Shown in pieces: positions 11,068 to 22,767 of a stretch of DNA of 64,000 nt. Position 1 is the first letter of the stretch. Each line of letters begins with the position of its first letter. The stretch lies in contig JBBDHG010000106.1 in assembly GCA_037951165.1 (NCBI GenBank), positions 741,001 to 805,000 of the forward strand. Direction: 5' to 3'. Below the pieces are notes generated by a model that was not told the DNA's origin, did not search any database, and worked only from the letters and a program-made list of their open reading frames with translations. Both the position numbers and the translations under genes were made by a program. This DNA is from Lophius americanus (taxonomy: Eukaryota > Chordata > Actinopteri > Lophiiformes > Lophiidae).

Positions 11068-12224
11068 GGCAGACTGTCTAGTTTTGTTTCTCCTCCATCA
11101 ACTGTGGAGTTTCTTCAGATGACCAGCAGATATAATCGTGTTTGTCACATCGCCACTTACTGGCCTGGCGTCTGTACTTCAGTCACTCTTTGCAGGTCCG
11201 TCTGTAGGAAGATCCTCGTAATCAACGTTGGTGAGGATCTGGCAAACTTTTCCCATTCTCAGTTTTCCTTCTAGAAAACTGTGCGACCCTGCACAAGAGA
11301 CACGCCAAGAGTCTGGTCTGAACTCAGTCTACACTGAAGGGGGACGAGACGGACCGTCGGACTCAGAGTGCATGCTGGGTAAGATCTTCAGAAGGTGTGA
11401 TCAAAGACGGGTTCCACCTCACGTAAGCACTGAGAAGACGCCTGCAGGTATCAGACATCACCACGATCCAGCTCAGGATGAAGGTGGACAGAGAGGACGG
11501 ATGTTTGAGGGAGGAGTGAAGGAAAACATCTACACTCAACTAAATAAATCCTGGAGGTTCCTGTCCTTCACTGCTGAGAACCACCTCCTTCCATCATTCC
11601 CTCACACACAGACCAACATCCCAGCAGGACCTTCTGACGGATCAGAACCGGCTGTGGTGATCCACAGACAGGGGTCACTGCAGGTCAGAGACTCCTCCTG
11701 ACTCCTTCATGGTCTTCCTCTCACCACAGAAGACAGGAGTCAATAACAGATGACAAGAACGTGAGGAACAACAGGAACCTGTGAAGAACACCCACTGCTG
11801 CCGTCACACTGAGTCTGATAGCTGCCATCACACCAGAGGTGAGGAGAGGTAACCAGGAGGTAAAACGCCGAGTCAGCTCCAGCCTCCGTCTCATGAAGGT
11901 GCATTCATGAAATAAAACCCCTCAGAGGTTTGACATGCAGGAGCACCAGGACTGATGGACGGCATCGGGTTCCTGCAGCGCTGAAGGATCCCGGTTTGGA
12001 TCTGCTGCTCAGATGTTGGATCAACGACACAATCAGAGCCGGTCCAAAGGATCACTGTCCTGTGAGAGCCAGGTCAAAGGTCAACCTCTCACACCATCAA
12101 CTGGTTTTCAGTTTTGTTCTACCAAATAATCAAAGACAGTTTCAGCCGTAAAGATCTTTCATTCTTCACAAACGTTCAAAGAATTATATTCAGAAAAGTA
12201 ACAAGTTACTAAATCTATAATAAA
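11068..12224. other. No supported gene
   Basis: A 157-codon open frame at 11228-11701 has no recognisable domain and is probably chance. Nothing else is seen. Confidence 0.4.
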
Positions 12225-12305
12225 GATAAAGTGGAGAAAATAGTTTATAAAAGATAAAGTGGAGAATAAAGTTTATAAAAGATAAGGTGGAGAATAAAGT
12301 AAAGA
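12225..12305 (+). repeat. Short tandem repeat, 28 bp x about 3
   Basis: Three imperfect units of the form gataaagtggagaataaag plus ttataaaa lie directly next to the following 26 bp array. Confidence 0.85.
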
Positions 12306-12556
12306 TGCAGCTATCTGACCCTCCTTCATGATGCAGATATCTGACCTTCCTTCATGATGCAGATATCTGACCCTCCTTCATGATGCAGATATCTGACCCT
12401 CCTTCATGATGCAGATATCTAACCCTCCTTCATGATGCAGATATCTAACCCTCCTTCATGATGCAGCTATCTGACCCTCTTAAATGATACAGATATCTGA
12501 CCCTCCTTCATGATGCAGATATCTGACCCTCCTTCATGATGCAGATATCTGACCCT
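12304..12556 (+). repeat. Minisatellite, 26 bp x about 10
   Basis: The unit begins gatgcagatatctgaccctc and ends cttcat. Units start at 12304, 12330 and so on to 12538. Variants include gcagct for gcagat in two units and one unit with cttaaatgatac. Confidence 0.95.
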
Positions 12557-13857
12557 CACACATCCTGGTACGTTTGGACCACCCTGCCTGACGGGGTTCT
12601 GATCCACAACAGAACCGTTGTTCAGATTACATCATTAGTGAGTCTGTTGGAGCGACAGCTGCTGATTTACGGTGGAGCTCTGAGGATGAATAGATCTTCT
12701 CCTGCAGACACACAATCAGGCCTCCTCCTCCTCCTCCTCACAGTTTCTCCTCCCCACCGGTTCCTCTGCCAACAAGAGGGGAGTCCAGTAGAATCCCCTC
12801 GTCTCTGAGAGTTCATACTTCAGACAGGAGAGAACTGGCAGCTTCACCTGCTCCACCCTTCAGATGTGATTAAAGCTCCACCCTTTTCATTTCTCCTGCA
12901 GCTCCTCCTTCTCCTCCTGATCCAACACCTCGTTATTAATAATCCTTTGGTATGTAAATGCAGAACATCTTTAAAACCCAGAAATGTCGTCAATCATCGC
13001 TCCTTGTTTTTACAAACCTTCATTCCAGGAAGTGCAAGACGTGAAAAGACTGTTTCCTGTGAGTGACAGACGTCTGACGGAGGGAGACCCTCTCTGCCCC
13101 CCTCTGCTGGAACCACCTCTGATAACACGTCCTCACAGAAGAGGAACCTCTTTAAAGATGAGGGACTCACTGGGTCAGAACATCCATCCCAGAGCGACAC
13201 CAGAACACGGGTCCGTCTGGTGAATGGACTATTTAACACACGGCCGTAAAGGTCTGTGACGGCGCCGGCGGGTCGTCAGCCTCTGGCCCGCTTCCTCTCC
13301 ACACGGGCTCTGATCTAATGTGATGAGGGGAGGGATGGACCGTGAATATTAAGTGGTTCTGATCCGAAACACAGCCATACACAGACGGTCTGTTAGCGAC
13401 TGAGGTCCTGTGAACTACAACAGGACGGTTCTGTCTGTCAGCTTCAGCAGATCTTCTTCCTCCTTCATCTCCTCCTGCTTCAACTGGACTCTATGTTCAG
13501 AACATCTCTGAAGATCAGTCCACACTGAGGTCCAGTAATACCTTCAGTCTGAGTTTGGACAAAGAAATAGAAAATATTCAAATATTCTTAAGTAATTACG
13601 ACCCAGGAGACCTTCAGTGATGATGATGAGCGACGAGACCTTCAGCAGCAGAACCAGCATTGTTACTGCAGTTGGTCATGAGGTCAGACCCATCAGAGCC
13701 GTTGGTTCTGGATGATCAGAGGTTCTACAGAGACTCTGTTCTGCTGAGTTCATGAAACATGGAGCTGCAGGGAGATTCAGGGACCAGAACTGGATCCTAC
13801 ATCAGAACCACTGAAGAAAAAGAGGTGAGAGAGGTCCAGACCTGATAATAAAAAAAG
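12557..13857. other. No supported gene
   Basis: Pyrimidine-rich patches (CTCCTC near 12720-12740 and 12900-12920) and short open frames only. Confidence 0.4.
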
Positions 13858-13951
13858 AAAAATTATTATTATTATTATTATAATAATAATAATAATAATA
13901 ATGATAATAATAATAATAATAATAATAATAATTATTATTATTATTATTATT

Positions 13952-13982
<31 letters not shown>

Positions 13983-13996
13983 CCATAATAATAATC
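13858..13996. repeat. (TTA)n/(TAA)n microsatellite with inverted halves
   Basis: The tract switches between ATT-type and AAT-type triplets, with interspersed ATG and TGA triplets, so the two strands can fold back on each other. The long poly-isoleucine frame on the minus strand is an artefact of this tract. Confidence 0.95.
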
Positions 13997-15479
13997 ATTG
14001 TTTAATCCTTAGATTGTTGGGAACTCTGAAGATCTCTCGGCCCTGCTAGTTCCTAAATCTGCCTGCATCCATGTGCTGCTGAGCAGGAGTTGAAGAATCA
14101 TCTTCATCATCATGAAGCATTTCATCATAAAAACAAAACAAGACTTTGAGATGATTGAAGAGTTTTTGTCTTCTCTCTAGAACGGATGTTTTTACAGTGT
14201 CATTCTGTTGTTGGTGAGTCACAGACCATCTGATGATGAGTGAAGAGTGTTTGTCTCGTCTTCTTTTACAGTGTAGGTCACCGCTGAGAGGAGAGACGCC
14301 AGCAGGGATCCACACATCTTTAGATTCCTCCATCATGAGAGGAACCTGCTTCTTCCTCCAGAACCATCAATTCCTCCCTCGTATTCAGAGAGGATCAGAG
14401 AACTGGTGACTTCAACCTGCATTTCTCTGCCTCTCTTTCAATCCTCAGTCTTCTCTCAGTGCTCTTCATCCCAGTCAGAGGTTCTTCATCACCGGCCACT
14501 GCAGGCCTCCTCATCCTCTAATCAGGTCCCATCTTCTGTTTGCAGGACAAAGCTGATCTAATCCCTTTTCTATCAATACATAATCCCTGATAACGAGCGG
14601 TGCCAGAACCCCTCAGTGAACCTGAAGGTTCTCCTTCCTGCCTGCACTGTAAAAAATAGCAGCTCGTATTAATCAGAGTGATAATTAATGAGCCTCTACA
14701 GATGATAAAACCTGGCCCACAGCAGCCCTGTGGAGATTATGGGATGTATTCTATTATAATGGAAGGTGAACGATGGAGGCTGACAGAGAAACCGGTCAGA
14801 GGAAAACATCAGGAATCTACCCAGAATGCTCAGCGTGACCCCAGTGACCCCTGTTTACTCAGAAGGTGTCAGAAAGAGAAGGTTAACGTAAAAGCAGGAT
14901 TAAATATTTATTCCATCCATCAAACTGTCAGAACTGCACCGGTTCTTCAGGTCCAATCCAGATCTCCTCAAACTCTGGTTCTGTGACTCCAGATGGGATT
15001 TGTTTGTTTGTCTGTTTGTTTCTTACTTTGTTTGTTTTGTATTTGTTTGTCCGTGTCTCTGTTTGTTATTTTGTGTGTTTTTATTTGTTTGTTTGTCTAA
15101 AAGTTTGCAGCCGTGCAAAAGTGTTGAAATAGTATTGAATTGATTTGATGGATATCCATGAAGCAGGAGATGAGTGACAGACAGAATAATATAAAATGAA
15201 ATCTCCGCTTCACCTCACGTCAACATCAGCGCTGGGCTCCTCTAATAATAATAATACATTTTATTTAGACACTCGTGGACTCAGTGATGTCACAGACGGA
15301 TCTCCAGCTTCAGGAACGTTTGGTTCCATTTTTTGCTGCTGAAGGTGGAACATCTAGAGATTAAGGTCAACGGGGTGAATACTTTTTCACGCCAGTGATT
15401 AAGGTGATAGAGAGCGTTTTAAGCTTATTGAATAAAATCTGACATTATTCAACACTATAATCAACACAGCCACTAGGAG
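13997..15479. other. No supported gene; T/G-rich tract and MITE-like terminal words
   Basis: A TTTG-rich tract covers about 14998-15095. The word CACTGTAAAAA occurs at 14645, and its reverse complement near 14190; these resemble ends of common fish MITEs, but no full element can be outlined. No gene is supported. Confidence 0.4.
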
Positions 15480-15525
15480 GCTCACAAGCCAGTCTACTTC
15501 TAGTGCCGGTTCCACCCCTGGAGAG

Positions 15526-16140
15526 ATGAGGAAAGGCAGCGATGTAGTGGTGTGGGCAGGAGTTTTAGATGTTGGCACTATGACAGGAAAAGTTAACGAT
15601 TTAGCTGATATGATGGAGAGAGGGAAGGATGATTTACTGTGTGTCAAAGAGACCAAGTGGAAAGGCAGCAAGGCTAAAAGCAATGGAGGACGGTACGAAC
15701 TGTTTTACCATTGAGTAAAGGAGAAATGGGGTAGGGATGGTCTTGGAGGAGGAGTGTGTAAAAAGTGTTCTGGAGGTGAAGAGATGAACGTTTTCAGCGC
15801 TGATGCCCCACAAGTTGGTTGTGAGTTAGAAGAGAAGAAGACTTTCTTGAGGGAGTTGGATGAAGTGATGAAGAGTTTTCCCAGGGCTGAGAGAGTGGTG
15901 GTTGGAGCAGACTTCGATGGTCTGGTTGGTGAAGGGAACAGAAGGGATGAGGAGGTGATGAGGAGGTGATGAGCAGGTAAGGTGTTGAGGACAGGAACGT
16001 GGAATGACAGATGGCGGTAGCTTTTGTGAAAAGGATGGAAATGGCTGTGGTGAACACGTATTTCAAGAAGAGGAGGAGCAGAAGGTGACATAAGAGAGGA
16101 GGTAGGAGCATTCAGGTAAACTACATCTCATGCAGAAGAT
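15526..16140 (+). pseudogene. RTE LINE endonuclease domain remnant
   Basis: The first 62 codons are open and contain DLLCVKETKWKGSKAK near 15631-15678; the Glu in KET corresponds to the metal-binding Glu of APE-type endonucleases. Further blocks in other frames are APQVGCELEEKKTF near 15804-15845, VVVGADFDG near 15897-15923 (conserved GADFN with N changed to D), and GGRSIQVNY near 16098-16124, which matches the RxxxxIDY-type region of the domain. Several frameshifts separate them. In live elements this enzyme nicks target DNA to prime reverse transcription. Confidence 0.85.
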
Positions 16141-16378
16141 GAAACCTGAAAGGGATTAGAGACTAAAGGTGGTGAGAGGAGAACTTAGGCAGACAGCATA
16201 GAATGTTGGTATGTACGATGAACCTGGTGGTACTAGAGAGGAAAAGTGCAAAAGTAGAGCAGAAGACCAAATGCAGGAAGATGAGGCTTGTGTGAACTTC
16301 AGGAGGAGGTGATACAAGCTGTGGGAGAACAACCGGATGATTGGGCAACCACAGCACATGTGATAAGAAAGACGGGTA

Positions 16379-16706
16379 GGACAAAGATGAAGATAAGACT
16401 AAGATGAAGACAGGACTAAGATGAATAGAAGACTAAGATGAAGAGAAGACTAAGATGAAGAGAGGACAAAGATGAAGAGAAGACTAAGATGAAGAGAGGA
16501 CTAAGATGAAGAGAGGACTAAGATGAAGAGACGACTAAGATGAAGAGAGGACTAAGATGAAAAGAGGCCAAAGATGAAGACAGGACTAAGATGAAGAGAG
16601 GACTAAGATGAAGAGAGGACAAAGATGAAGAGAAGACTAAGATGAAGAGAGGACTAAGATGAAGAGAGGACTAAGATGAAGAGAGGACTAAGATGAAGAG
16701 AGGACT
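16379..16706 (+). repeat. Minisatellite inside the LINE, 17 bp x about 19
   Basis: The unit is gactaagatgaagagag with variants (acaaagatg, agaagacta). It is almost purely purine on the plus strand. It ends directly at gactatgatgagttgtatga, where LINE coding sequence resumes, so the array probably arose by expansion of LINE sequence next to that codon run. Confidence 0.93.
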
Positions 16707-17310
16707 ATGATGAGTTGTATGAGAGATTGGACACCAAGGAAAGAAAAAATGACTTGTATCGATTGGCGAGGCAGAGATGGAGTTGGGAAGGATGCGCAGC
16801 AGAGTAGGTTGATTAAAGATAGAGATGGAAAAGTGCTTACAAGTGAGGAGAGTTTGAGGACAAGATGGAAGGAGAAGTGTAAAGAAAATGAGAGAGAGAG
16901 AGAGAAGGGTGGAGAGTCTAAGAATTGTAAATGAAGAAGTCCCAAGGATCAGTGATGATGAAGAGAGAGCAGCTTTGAAGAGAATGAAGAAAGGTAAGGC
17001 GGTCGGTCCTGATGACATACAGGTGGAGGTATGAAGGTGTCTAGGAGAGACAGCAGAGGAGTATTTAACTAGATTGTTCATTATGATCTTTTGAGAGGAA
17101 GCCTGAAGAAAGGAGGAAAAGTGTAGTAATGCTGATTTTCAAAAACAAGGATGATGTTCAGAGCTGCAAAATGAAGATCTGGGAAAAAGTCGTGGAAGCT
17201 ACGTTATGAAGAGTGGTGACAATTTATGAGTAGCAGTTTGGTTTCATGCAAAGGAAGGAGCCTAAAGATGAGATGTTTGATCTGGCAGGGATGACGGAGA
17301 AAGTCAGACG
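16707..17310 (+). pseudogene. RTE LINE linker and N-terminal reverse transcriptase remnant
   Basis: The readable blocks are DRDGKVLTSEESLRTRWKEK near 16821-16880 and MKKGKAVGPDDIQVEV near 16985-17032, the conserved fingers motif of the reverse transcriptase (G-K-A-x-G-P-D-x-I). A few further family-like words in shifting frames reach to about 17260. Frameshifts occur near 16925 and 17030. The coding similarity stops at the 14 bp array. Confidence 0.85.
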
Positions 17311-17314
17311 TAGC

Positions 17315-17480
17315 TGACTTTCTCTGTCTGACTTTCTCTGTCTGACTTTCTCTGTCTGACTTTCTCTGTCTGACTTTCTCTGTCTGACTTTCTCTGTCTG
17401 ACTTTCTCTGTCTGACTTTCTCTGTCTGACTTTCTCTGTCTGACTTTCTCTGTCTGACTTTCTCTGTCTGACTTTCTCTG
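17315..17480 (+). repeat. Minisatellite inside the LINE, 14 bp x 12
   Basis: The unit is tgactttctctgtc, repeated with almost no variation from 17315 to 17480. The near identity suggests recent expansion. On the left it abuts gagaaagtcagacgtagctg, which forms a short inverted repeat with the first unit (agaaagtcag / ctgactttct). Confidence 0.96.
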
Positions 17481-17775
17481 GAAAAATACAATTGATTGAC
17501 AAGAGCTGTGACATTGGTTCCAAATAAAGTTTTTAAAACTTTTCTAGTAAAGTTATGGGATGGTTGTCCACCTCAAGGTTTAACTGTCAGTCTTTATAGC
17601 TCTTTGTGTGGAGGTTGGAATGCACATTAGCTCTTCTCAATGGACTCTTCTCTTTTCTGTGCAATACAGTGTTTGTCAACCTGATCCTTTTCTTCAGAAA
17701 ATATAGCTGGACAGAAGGGAAAAGGAGGGGGTGACTTCATTTCACAAATACTTGAATATAAAAGGGTCCAGGGAA
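17481..17775. other. Segment unrelated to the LINE, between the two arrays
   Basis: About 295 bases without LINE-like coding sequence. The 16-mer agtcagacgtagctga occurs on both sides of the larger block (17302-17317 and 17775-17790). This could be a duplication made by insertion, or two copies of a minisatellite unit variant. Confidence 0.5.
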
Positions 17776-18204
17776 GTCAGACGTAGCTGATGGAGGAGGA
17801 CAGACAAGGTCAGAAGGAGCTGATGGAGGAGGACGGAGAATGTCAGAAGGAGCTGATGGAGGAGGACGGAGATGGTCAGAAGGAGCTGATGGAGGAGGAC
17901 GGAGAAGGTCAGAAGGAGCTGATGGAGGAGGACGGAGAAGGTCAGAAGGAGCTGATGGAGGAGGACGGAGAAGGTCAGAAGGAGCTGATGGAGAAGGACG
18001 GAGAAGGTCAGAAGGAGCTGATGGAGAAGGACAGACAATGTCAGACGTAGCTGATGGAGGAGGACGGAGAAGGTCAGAAGGAGCTGATGGAGAAGGACAG
18101 ACAAGGTCAGACGTAGCTGATGGAGGAGGACGGAGAAGGTCAGCAGGAGCTGATGGAGGAGGACGGAGAAGGTCAGAAGGAGCTGATGGAGGAGGACGGA
18201 GAAG
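17776..18204 (+). repeat. Minisatellite derived from LINE coding sequence, 33 bp x 13
   Basis: The unit begins gtcagaaggagctgatggag and ends gaggacggagaag. In one frame it reads as the 11-residue repeat L-M-E-E-D-G-E-G-Q-K-E. The same order of residues is typical of RTE reverse transcriptases just before the FVDLEKAYDR-like motif, and LINE coding sequence resumes immediately after the last unit. The period of 33 keeps the LINE frame open. Variants with cagacgtagctg and cagacaagg recur. Confidence 0.94.
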
Positions 18205-18710
18205 ATCAGAACCAGCTGCATTGTGTCTGTGGATTGGAGGAAGCGTAGGTCAGAGTCTTGAGGGATGAATTGTGGGGTTGCATGAGGGTCTGGAGGGACA
18301 GGAAGTGTGTTAGAGTAGAACAAGATATGTATGACAGCAGCATGACGGCGGTGAGGTTTTCAGTAGGAGCGGTGGATGGGTTGAGGGTGAAGGTGGGACT
18401 GCACCAAAGATTAGCTCTGAGCCCCTTCTTGTTTGTTATGGTGATGGACAGGCTGACAGATGAGGACAGACAGGAGTCTCCATGGACTATGATGTTGGTG
18501 GAGGACATTGTGATCTGTAGTGAGACCAGGTAGCAGGTGGAGGAGAACCTGGAGAAGTGGAGGAATGAAGGTCATTGGCAGTAAGACAGAATAAATGTGT
18601 GTGAATGAAATGGAAGCAGGAAGAAGGGGTGGATGGAGGAGTTTAGGAACTTGGGAAGGATGCAAGCAGGAGAAGGAGGGGAGGAGCAAAGAGGAGGTTT
18701 CTGTATTGTA
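18205..18710 (+). pseudogene. RTE LINE central reverse transcriptase remnant
   Basis: An open stretch at 18258-18533 carries VEQDMYDSSMTAVRFSVG, VKVGLHQRLALSPFLF (conserved region with normally QG before S/A) and ESPWTMMLVEDIVICSETR. The palm motif, normally FADD, is LVED here (ttggtggaggac, 18495-18506), so the first catalytic aspartate is replaced by glutamate. Coding similarity continues weakly (EENLEKWRNEG near 18541-18573) and fades by about 18710. Confidence 0.88.
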
Positions 18711-20301
18711 TCATAAACAGTTACAGCAGCCGCTGTTTAACCGTAAATAATCCTTAGAAAACATGTAGATGTTTTAACGACCGTCTAACACCTCTAGGAT
18801 GTTCTCTGACAGAACAAACATGTCGTCTCTAACAAACCTGCTCCGGTACGTTTAATCATCTAAACTCCAAACTAAATTAAAAATATTAAATCATAAATAA
18901 ACTTAGATGTGAGTTTGACCAAAGTTAAGACTAGACTAAATCTTTGCTGCATGACACACAAACCTTTTACCCTTTTAGAACATTCCTTCTCTTCTACAGA
19001 ACCAGACGGTTGGGCCCGTTTAAAGGGCAGTTCTGCAGCACGTCTCTCCTTCAGGGTTTCTGAGGCAGCAGGAAGAAGATAATGATGTTCTCAGAGAAGA
19101 ACTCTGTTCACACAATCTCAGGTGGAACGGCTCTGGGAAAATTCCAGCTCGTTCCCCGTGGCGACGACGAGCAGTTCACCCCCTCAAAGTTCCTTGAGGG
19201 GGTGAATTTAATTTGCATGAGAATGTGTCATTATGGAGCCAATAATAGAAAAGTACCCTCCCCCCCTCCCCCCCACAGCCTCCTCTGGCCTGACCTCCTT
19301 TTCCTGCTCCATTCAAGGTCACCTAATCCCAGTGTTCCTCCACAGACCTCCATCCTCCCAGCAGCAGGAGCAGGGATTGATGCCCCACTCCATGTCAGGA
19401 TCACTAATCAGGTGGAGGAAGAGCTGCTGGAGAAGACGGGGGTCTCCGTCATCACTGAGGGGTGAAGATCCGGTCAAGGTTCCCACTGAGTCCGTCCAAC
19501 ACCAGCTGATACTCTGAGGGACGTGTGGGAGCGACCGGATTAAACTGGACCAGTGGAGAGGACTGAGAGCTGTGATGGAGAGGAATCACATCCTCCTGAC
19601 CTCTTCTTCATCGCTGCAGCTTTCCATCATCTAAAGACTCCATCTCTACCTTCACTGCTGCTCCTGAAGAACTGAAGTTCCTGAACTAAACCACCTGAGG
19701 AGAATTTATTTCATAGTTTCTCTAGAATCATCAAACTCTGCATGAGTGGTGGATTTAAATACAAAAATATTCACTAATCAGCCACTGGAGCAGAATTTAA
19801 TCCAGTATGTTCACGTTCATGAAGTCTTCAAACAAAGAAATCAGCAGATGAAAACAGGATGAAGAATGAATAAATGAGACGGACTCAAGGATCTGGTTTG
19901 ATTTGTTCATTCAGTGAATTTAAGCCCAAAGGAAAAAGGACTTCAAAAACTCAATATATTATTTTAGGGGTAAAATATGAGATGTATTATGGAGATTAGA
20001 TGGAGATTTAGCAGCCGGAATGGAATATTTCATTAAAGGCCAACCAGAATCTTGGTTTAAGTGTCTGCAGTGAAATAAAACACTCTGCATTGTTAATGTG
20101 ACGTTTGTGTCTGGCTGTCCGTCATCAGAACTCAGAACCATCTGATCAAAACGGACTCGTCCTTCATTTCAGTTTCTCCACTTTAGCCCTCAGTGATTTC
20201 TGCAAAGCTGCTCAGCAGGGAGTCGACTCACTCAGATGTGATGAGATTCATTCCATCAGAAACAGAGAAAAATGATTCAACCAGCCTCATTAACCCCAAA
20301 G
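18711..20301. other. No supported gene
   Basis: Unique-looking sequence with short open frames (up to 127 codons at 19082-19465) that show no domain. A C-run lies at 19260-19275. Confidence 0.42.
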
Positions 20302-22766
20302 TCATTTAAACTCATCTCCACATACATCATCAGTGTCCGTTTAAACTCATCTCCACATACATCATCAGTGTCCGTTTAAACTCATCTCCACATACATCAT
20401 CAGTGTCCGTTTAAACTCATCTCCACCAACATCATCAGTGTCCGTTTAAACTCCTCTCCACATACATCATCAGTGTCCGTTTAAACTCAACTCCACATAC
20501 ATCATCAGTGTCCGTTTAAACTCATCTCCACCGACATCATCAGTGTCCGTTTAAACTCATCTCCACCGACATCATCAGAGTTTGTTAAAACTCATCTCCA
20601 CATACATCATCAGTGTCCGTTTAAACTCATCTCCACCAACATCATCAGTGTCCGTTTAAACTCATCTCCACCGACATATTCAGTGTCCATTTAAACTCAT
20701 CTCCACCGACATCATCAGTGTCCGTTTAAACTCATCTCTGCCGACATCATCAGAGTCCGTTTAAACTCATCTCCACCGACATAACCAGTGTCCGTTTAAA
20801 CTCAACTCCACGACATCATCAGTGTCCGTTTAAACTCATCTCCACCGACATCATCAGAGTTCGTTAAAACTCATCTCCACATACATCATCAGTGTCCGTT
20901 TAAACTCATCTCCACCAACATCATCAGTGTCCGTTTAAACTCATCTCCACCGACATATTCAGTGTCCGTTTAAACTCATCTCCACCGACATCATCAGTGT
21001 CCGTTTAAACTCATCTCTGCCGACATCATCAGAGTCCGTTTAAACTCATCTCCACCGACATAACCAGTGTCCGTTTAAACTCAACTCCACGACATCATCA
21101 GTGTCCATTTAAACTCATCTCCACCGACATATTCAGTGTCCGTTTAAACTCATCTCCACCGACATCATCAGTGTCCGTTTAAACTCATCTCTGCCGACAT
21201 CATCAGAGTCCGTTTAAACTCATCTCCACCGACATAACCAGTGTCCGTTTAAACTCAACTCCACGACATCATCAGTGTCCGTTTAAACTCATCTCCACCG
21301 TCATCATCAGTGTCCGTTTAAACTCATGTCCACCGACATAACCAGTGTCCGTTTAAACTCAACTCCCCCGACATCATCAGTGTCCGTTTAAACTCATCTC
21401 CACCGACATCATCAGTGTCCGTTTAAACTCATCTCCACCGACATAACCAGTGTCCGTTTAAACTCATCTCCACCGACATAACCAGTGTCCGTTTAAACTC
21501 AACTCCACCGACATCATCAGAGTTCATTTAAACTCATCTCCACCGACATAACCAGTGTCCGTTTAAACTCATCTCCACCGACATCATCAGAGTCCGTTTA
21601 AACTCCTCTCCACATACATCATCAGTGTCCGTTTAAACTCAACTCCACATACATCATCAGTGTCCGTTTAAACTCATCTCCACCGACATCATCAGTGTCC
21701 GTTTAAACTCATCTCCACCGACATCATCAGAGTTCGTTAAAACTCATCTCCACATACATCATCAGTGTCCGTTTAAACTCATCTCCACCAACATCATCAG
21801 TGTCCGTTTAAACTCATCTCCACCGACATATTCAGTGTCTGTTTAAACTCATCTCCACCGACATCATCAGTGTCCGTTTAAACTCATCTCCACCGACATC
21901 ACCAGTGTCCGTTTAAACTTATCTCCACCGACATCATCAGTGTCCGTTTAAACTCATCTCCACTGACATCATCAGAGTCCTTTTAAACTCATCTTCACCG
22001 ACAACACCAGTGTCCGTTTAAACTCAACTCCACCGACATCATCAGTGTCCGTTTAAACTCATCTCTGCCGACATCATCAGAGTCCGTTTAAACTCATCTC
22101 CACCGACATAACCAGTGTCCGTTTAAACTCAACTCCACAACATCATCAGTGTCCGTTTAAACTCATCTCCACCGACATCATCAGTGTCCGTTTAAACTCA
22201 TGTCCACCGACATAACCAGTGTCCGTTTAAACTCAACTCCCCCGACATCATCAGTGTCCGTTTAAACTCATCTCCACCGACATCATCAGTGTCCGTTTAA
22301 ACTCATCTCCACCCACATAACCAGTGTCCGTTTAAACTCATCTCCACCGACATAACCAGTGTCCGTTTAAACTCAACTCCGACATCATCAGAGTCCGTTT
22401 AAACTCATCTCCACCGACATAACCAGTGTCCGTTTAAACTCAACTCCACCGACATCATCAGTGTCCGTTTAAACTCATCTCCACCGACATCATCAGTGTC
22501 CGTTTAAACTCATCTCCACCGACATCATCAGTGTCCGTTTAAACTCATGTCCACCGACATCATCAGAGTCCGTTTAAACTCATCTCCACCGACATAACCA
22601 GTGTCCGTTTAAACTCAACTCCACCGACATCATCAGTGTCCGTTTAAACTCATCTCCACCGACATCATCAGTGTCCGTTTAAACTCATGTCCACCGACAT
22701 CATCAGTGTCCGTTTAAACTCATCTCCACCGACATCATCAGTGTCCGTTTAAACTCAACTCCACCG

Positions 22767-22767
<1 letters not shown>
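20302..22767 (+). repeat. Large minisatellite, 35 bp x about 70, with higher-order structure
   Basis: The unit is gtttaaactcatctccaccg followed by acatcatcagtgtcc. Nearly every unit contains the 8-base palindrome GTTTAAAC. Diagnostic variants (agttcgttaaaac, catattcag, atctctgccg, cataaccag, ccacgacat) recur in the same order, for example with a spacing of 279 bases between 20577 and 20856 and between 20734 and 21013. The array therefore grew partly by copying blocks of about eight units. Occasional 34 bp units lack one base. Almost no unit has a usable coding frame. Confidence 0.97.

Larger units (their letters stand above)
15480..18710 (+). mobile_element. RTE-type LINE, decayed, interrupted by three minisatellites
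   Basis: Recognisable ORF2 pieces occur in the order expected for an RTE-clade LINE: AP-endonuclease (15526-16140), linker and N-terminal reverse transcriptase (16707-17310), then central reverse transcriptase with the palm motif (18205-18540) and a short tail to about 18710. Between them lie minisatellites at 16379-16706, 17315-17480 and 17776-18204, and a 295-base unrelated segment. The copy lacks the C-terminal third of ORF2. Stops and frameshifts are frequent, so it is inactive. Confidence 0.88.

Noticed and set aside
13777..13998. Poly-isoleucine protein on the minus strand
   Set aside because: Simple artefact of the TTA/TAA microsatellite; the same holds for the frames at 53684-54279.
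14188..14656. Complete MITE bounded by tttttacagtg and cactgtaaaaa
   Set aside because: The two words face outward rather than inward, so they do not bound one element.
20302..22767. CRISPR-like array
   Set aside because: Units are contiguous with no unique spacers and contain internal variants; this is a minisatellite in a eukaryotic genome. The same applies to the arrays at 32.1 kb and 54.7 kb.
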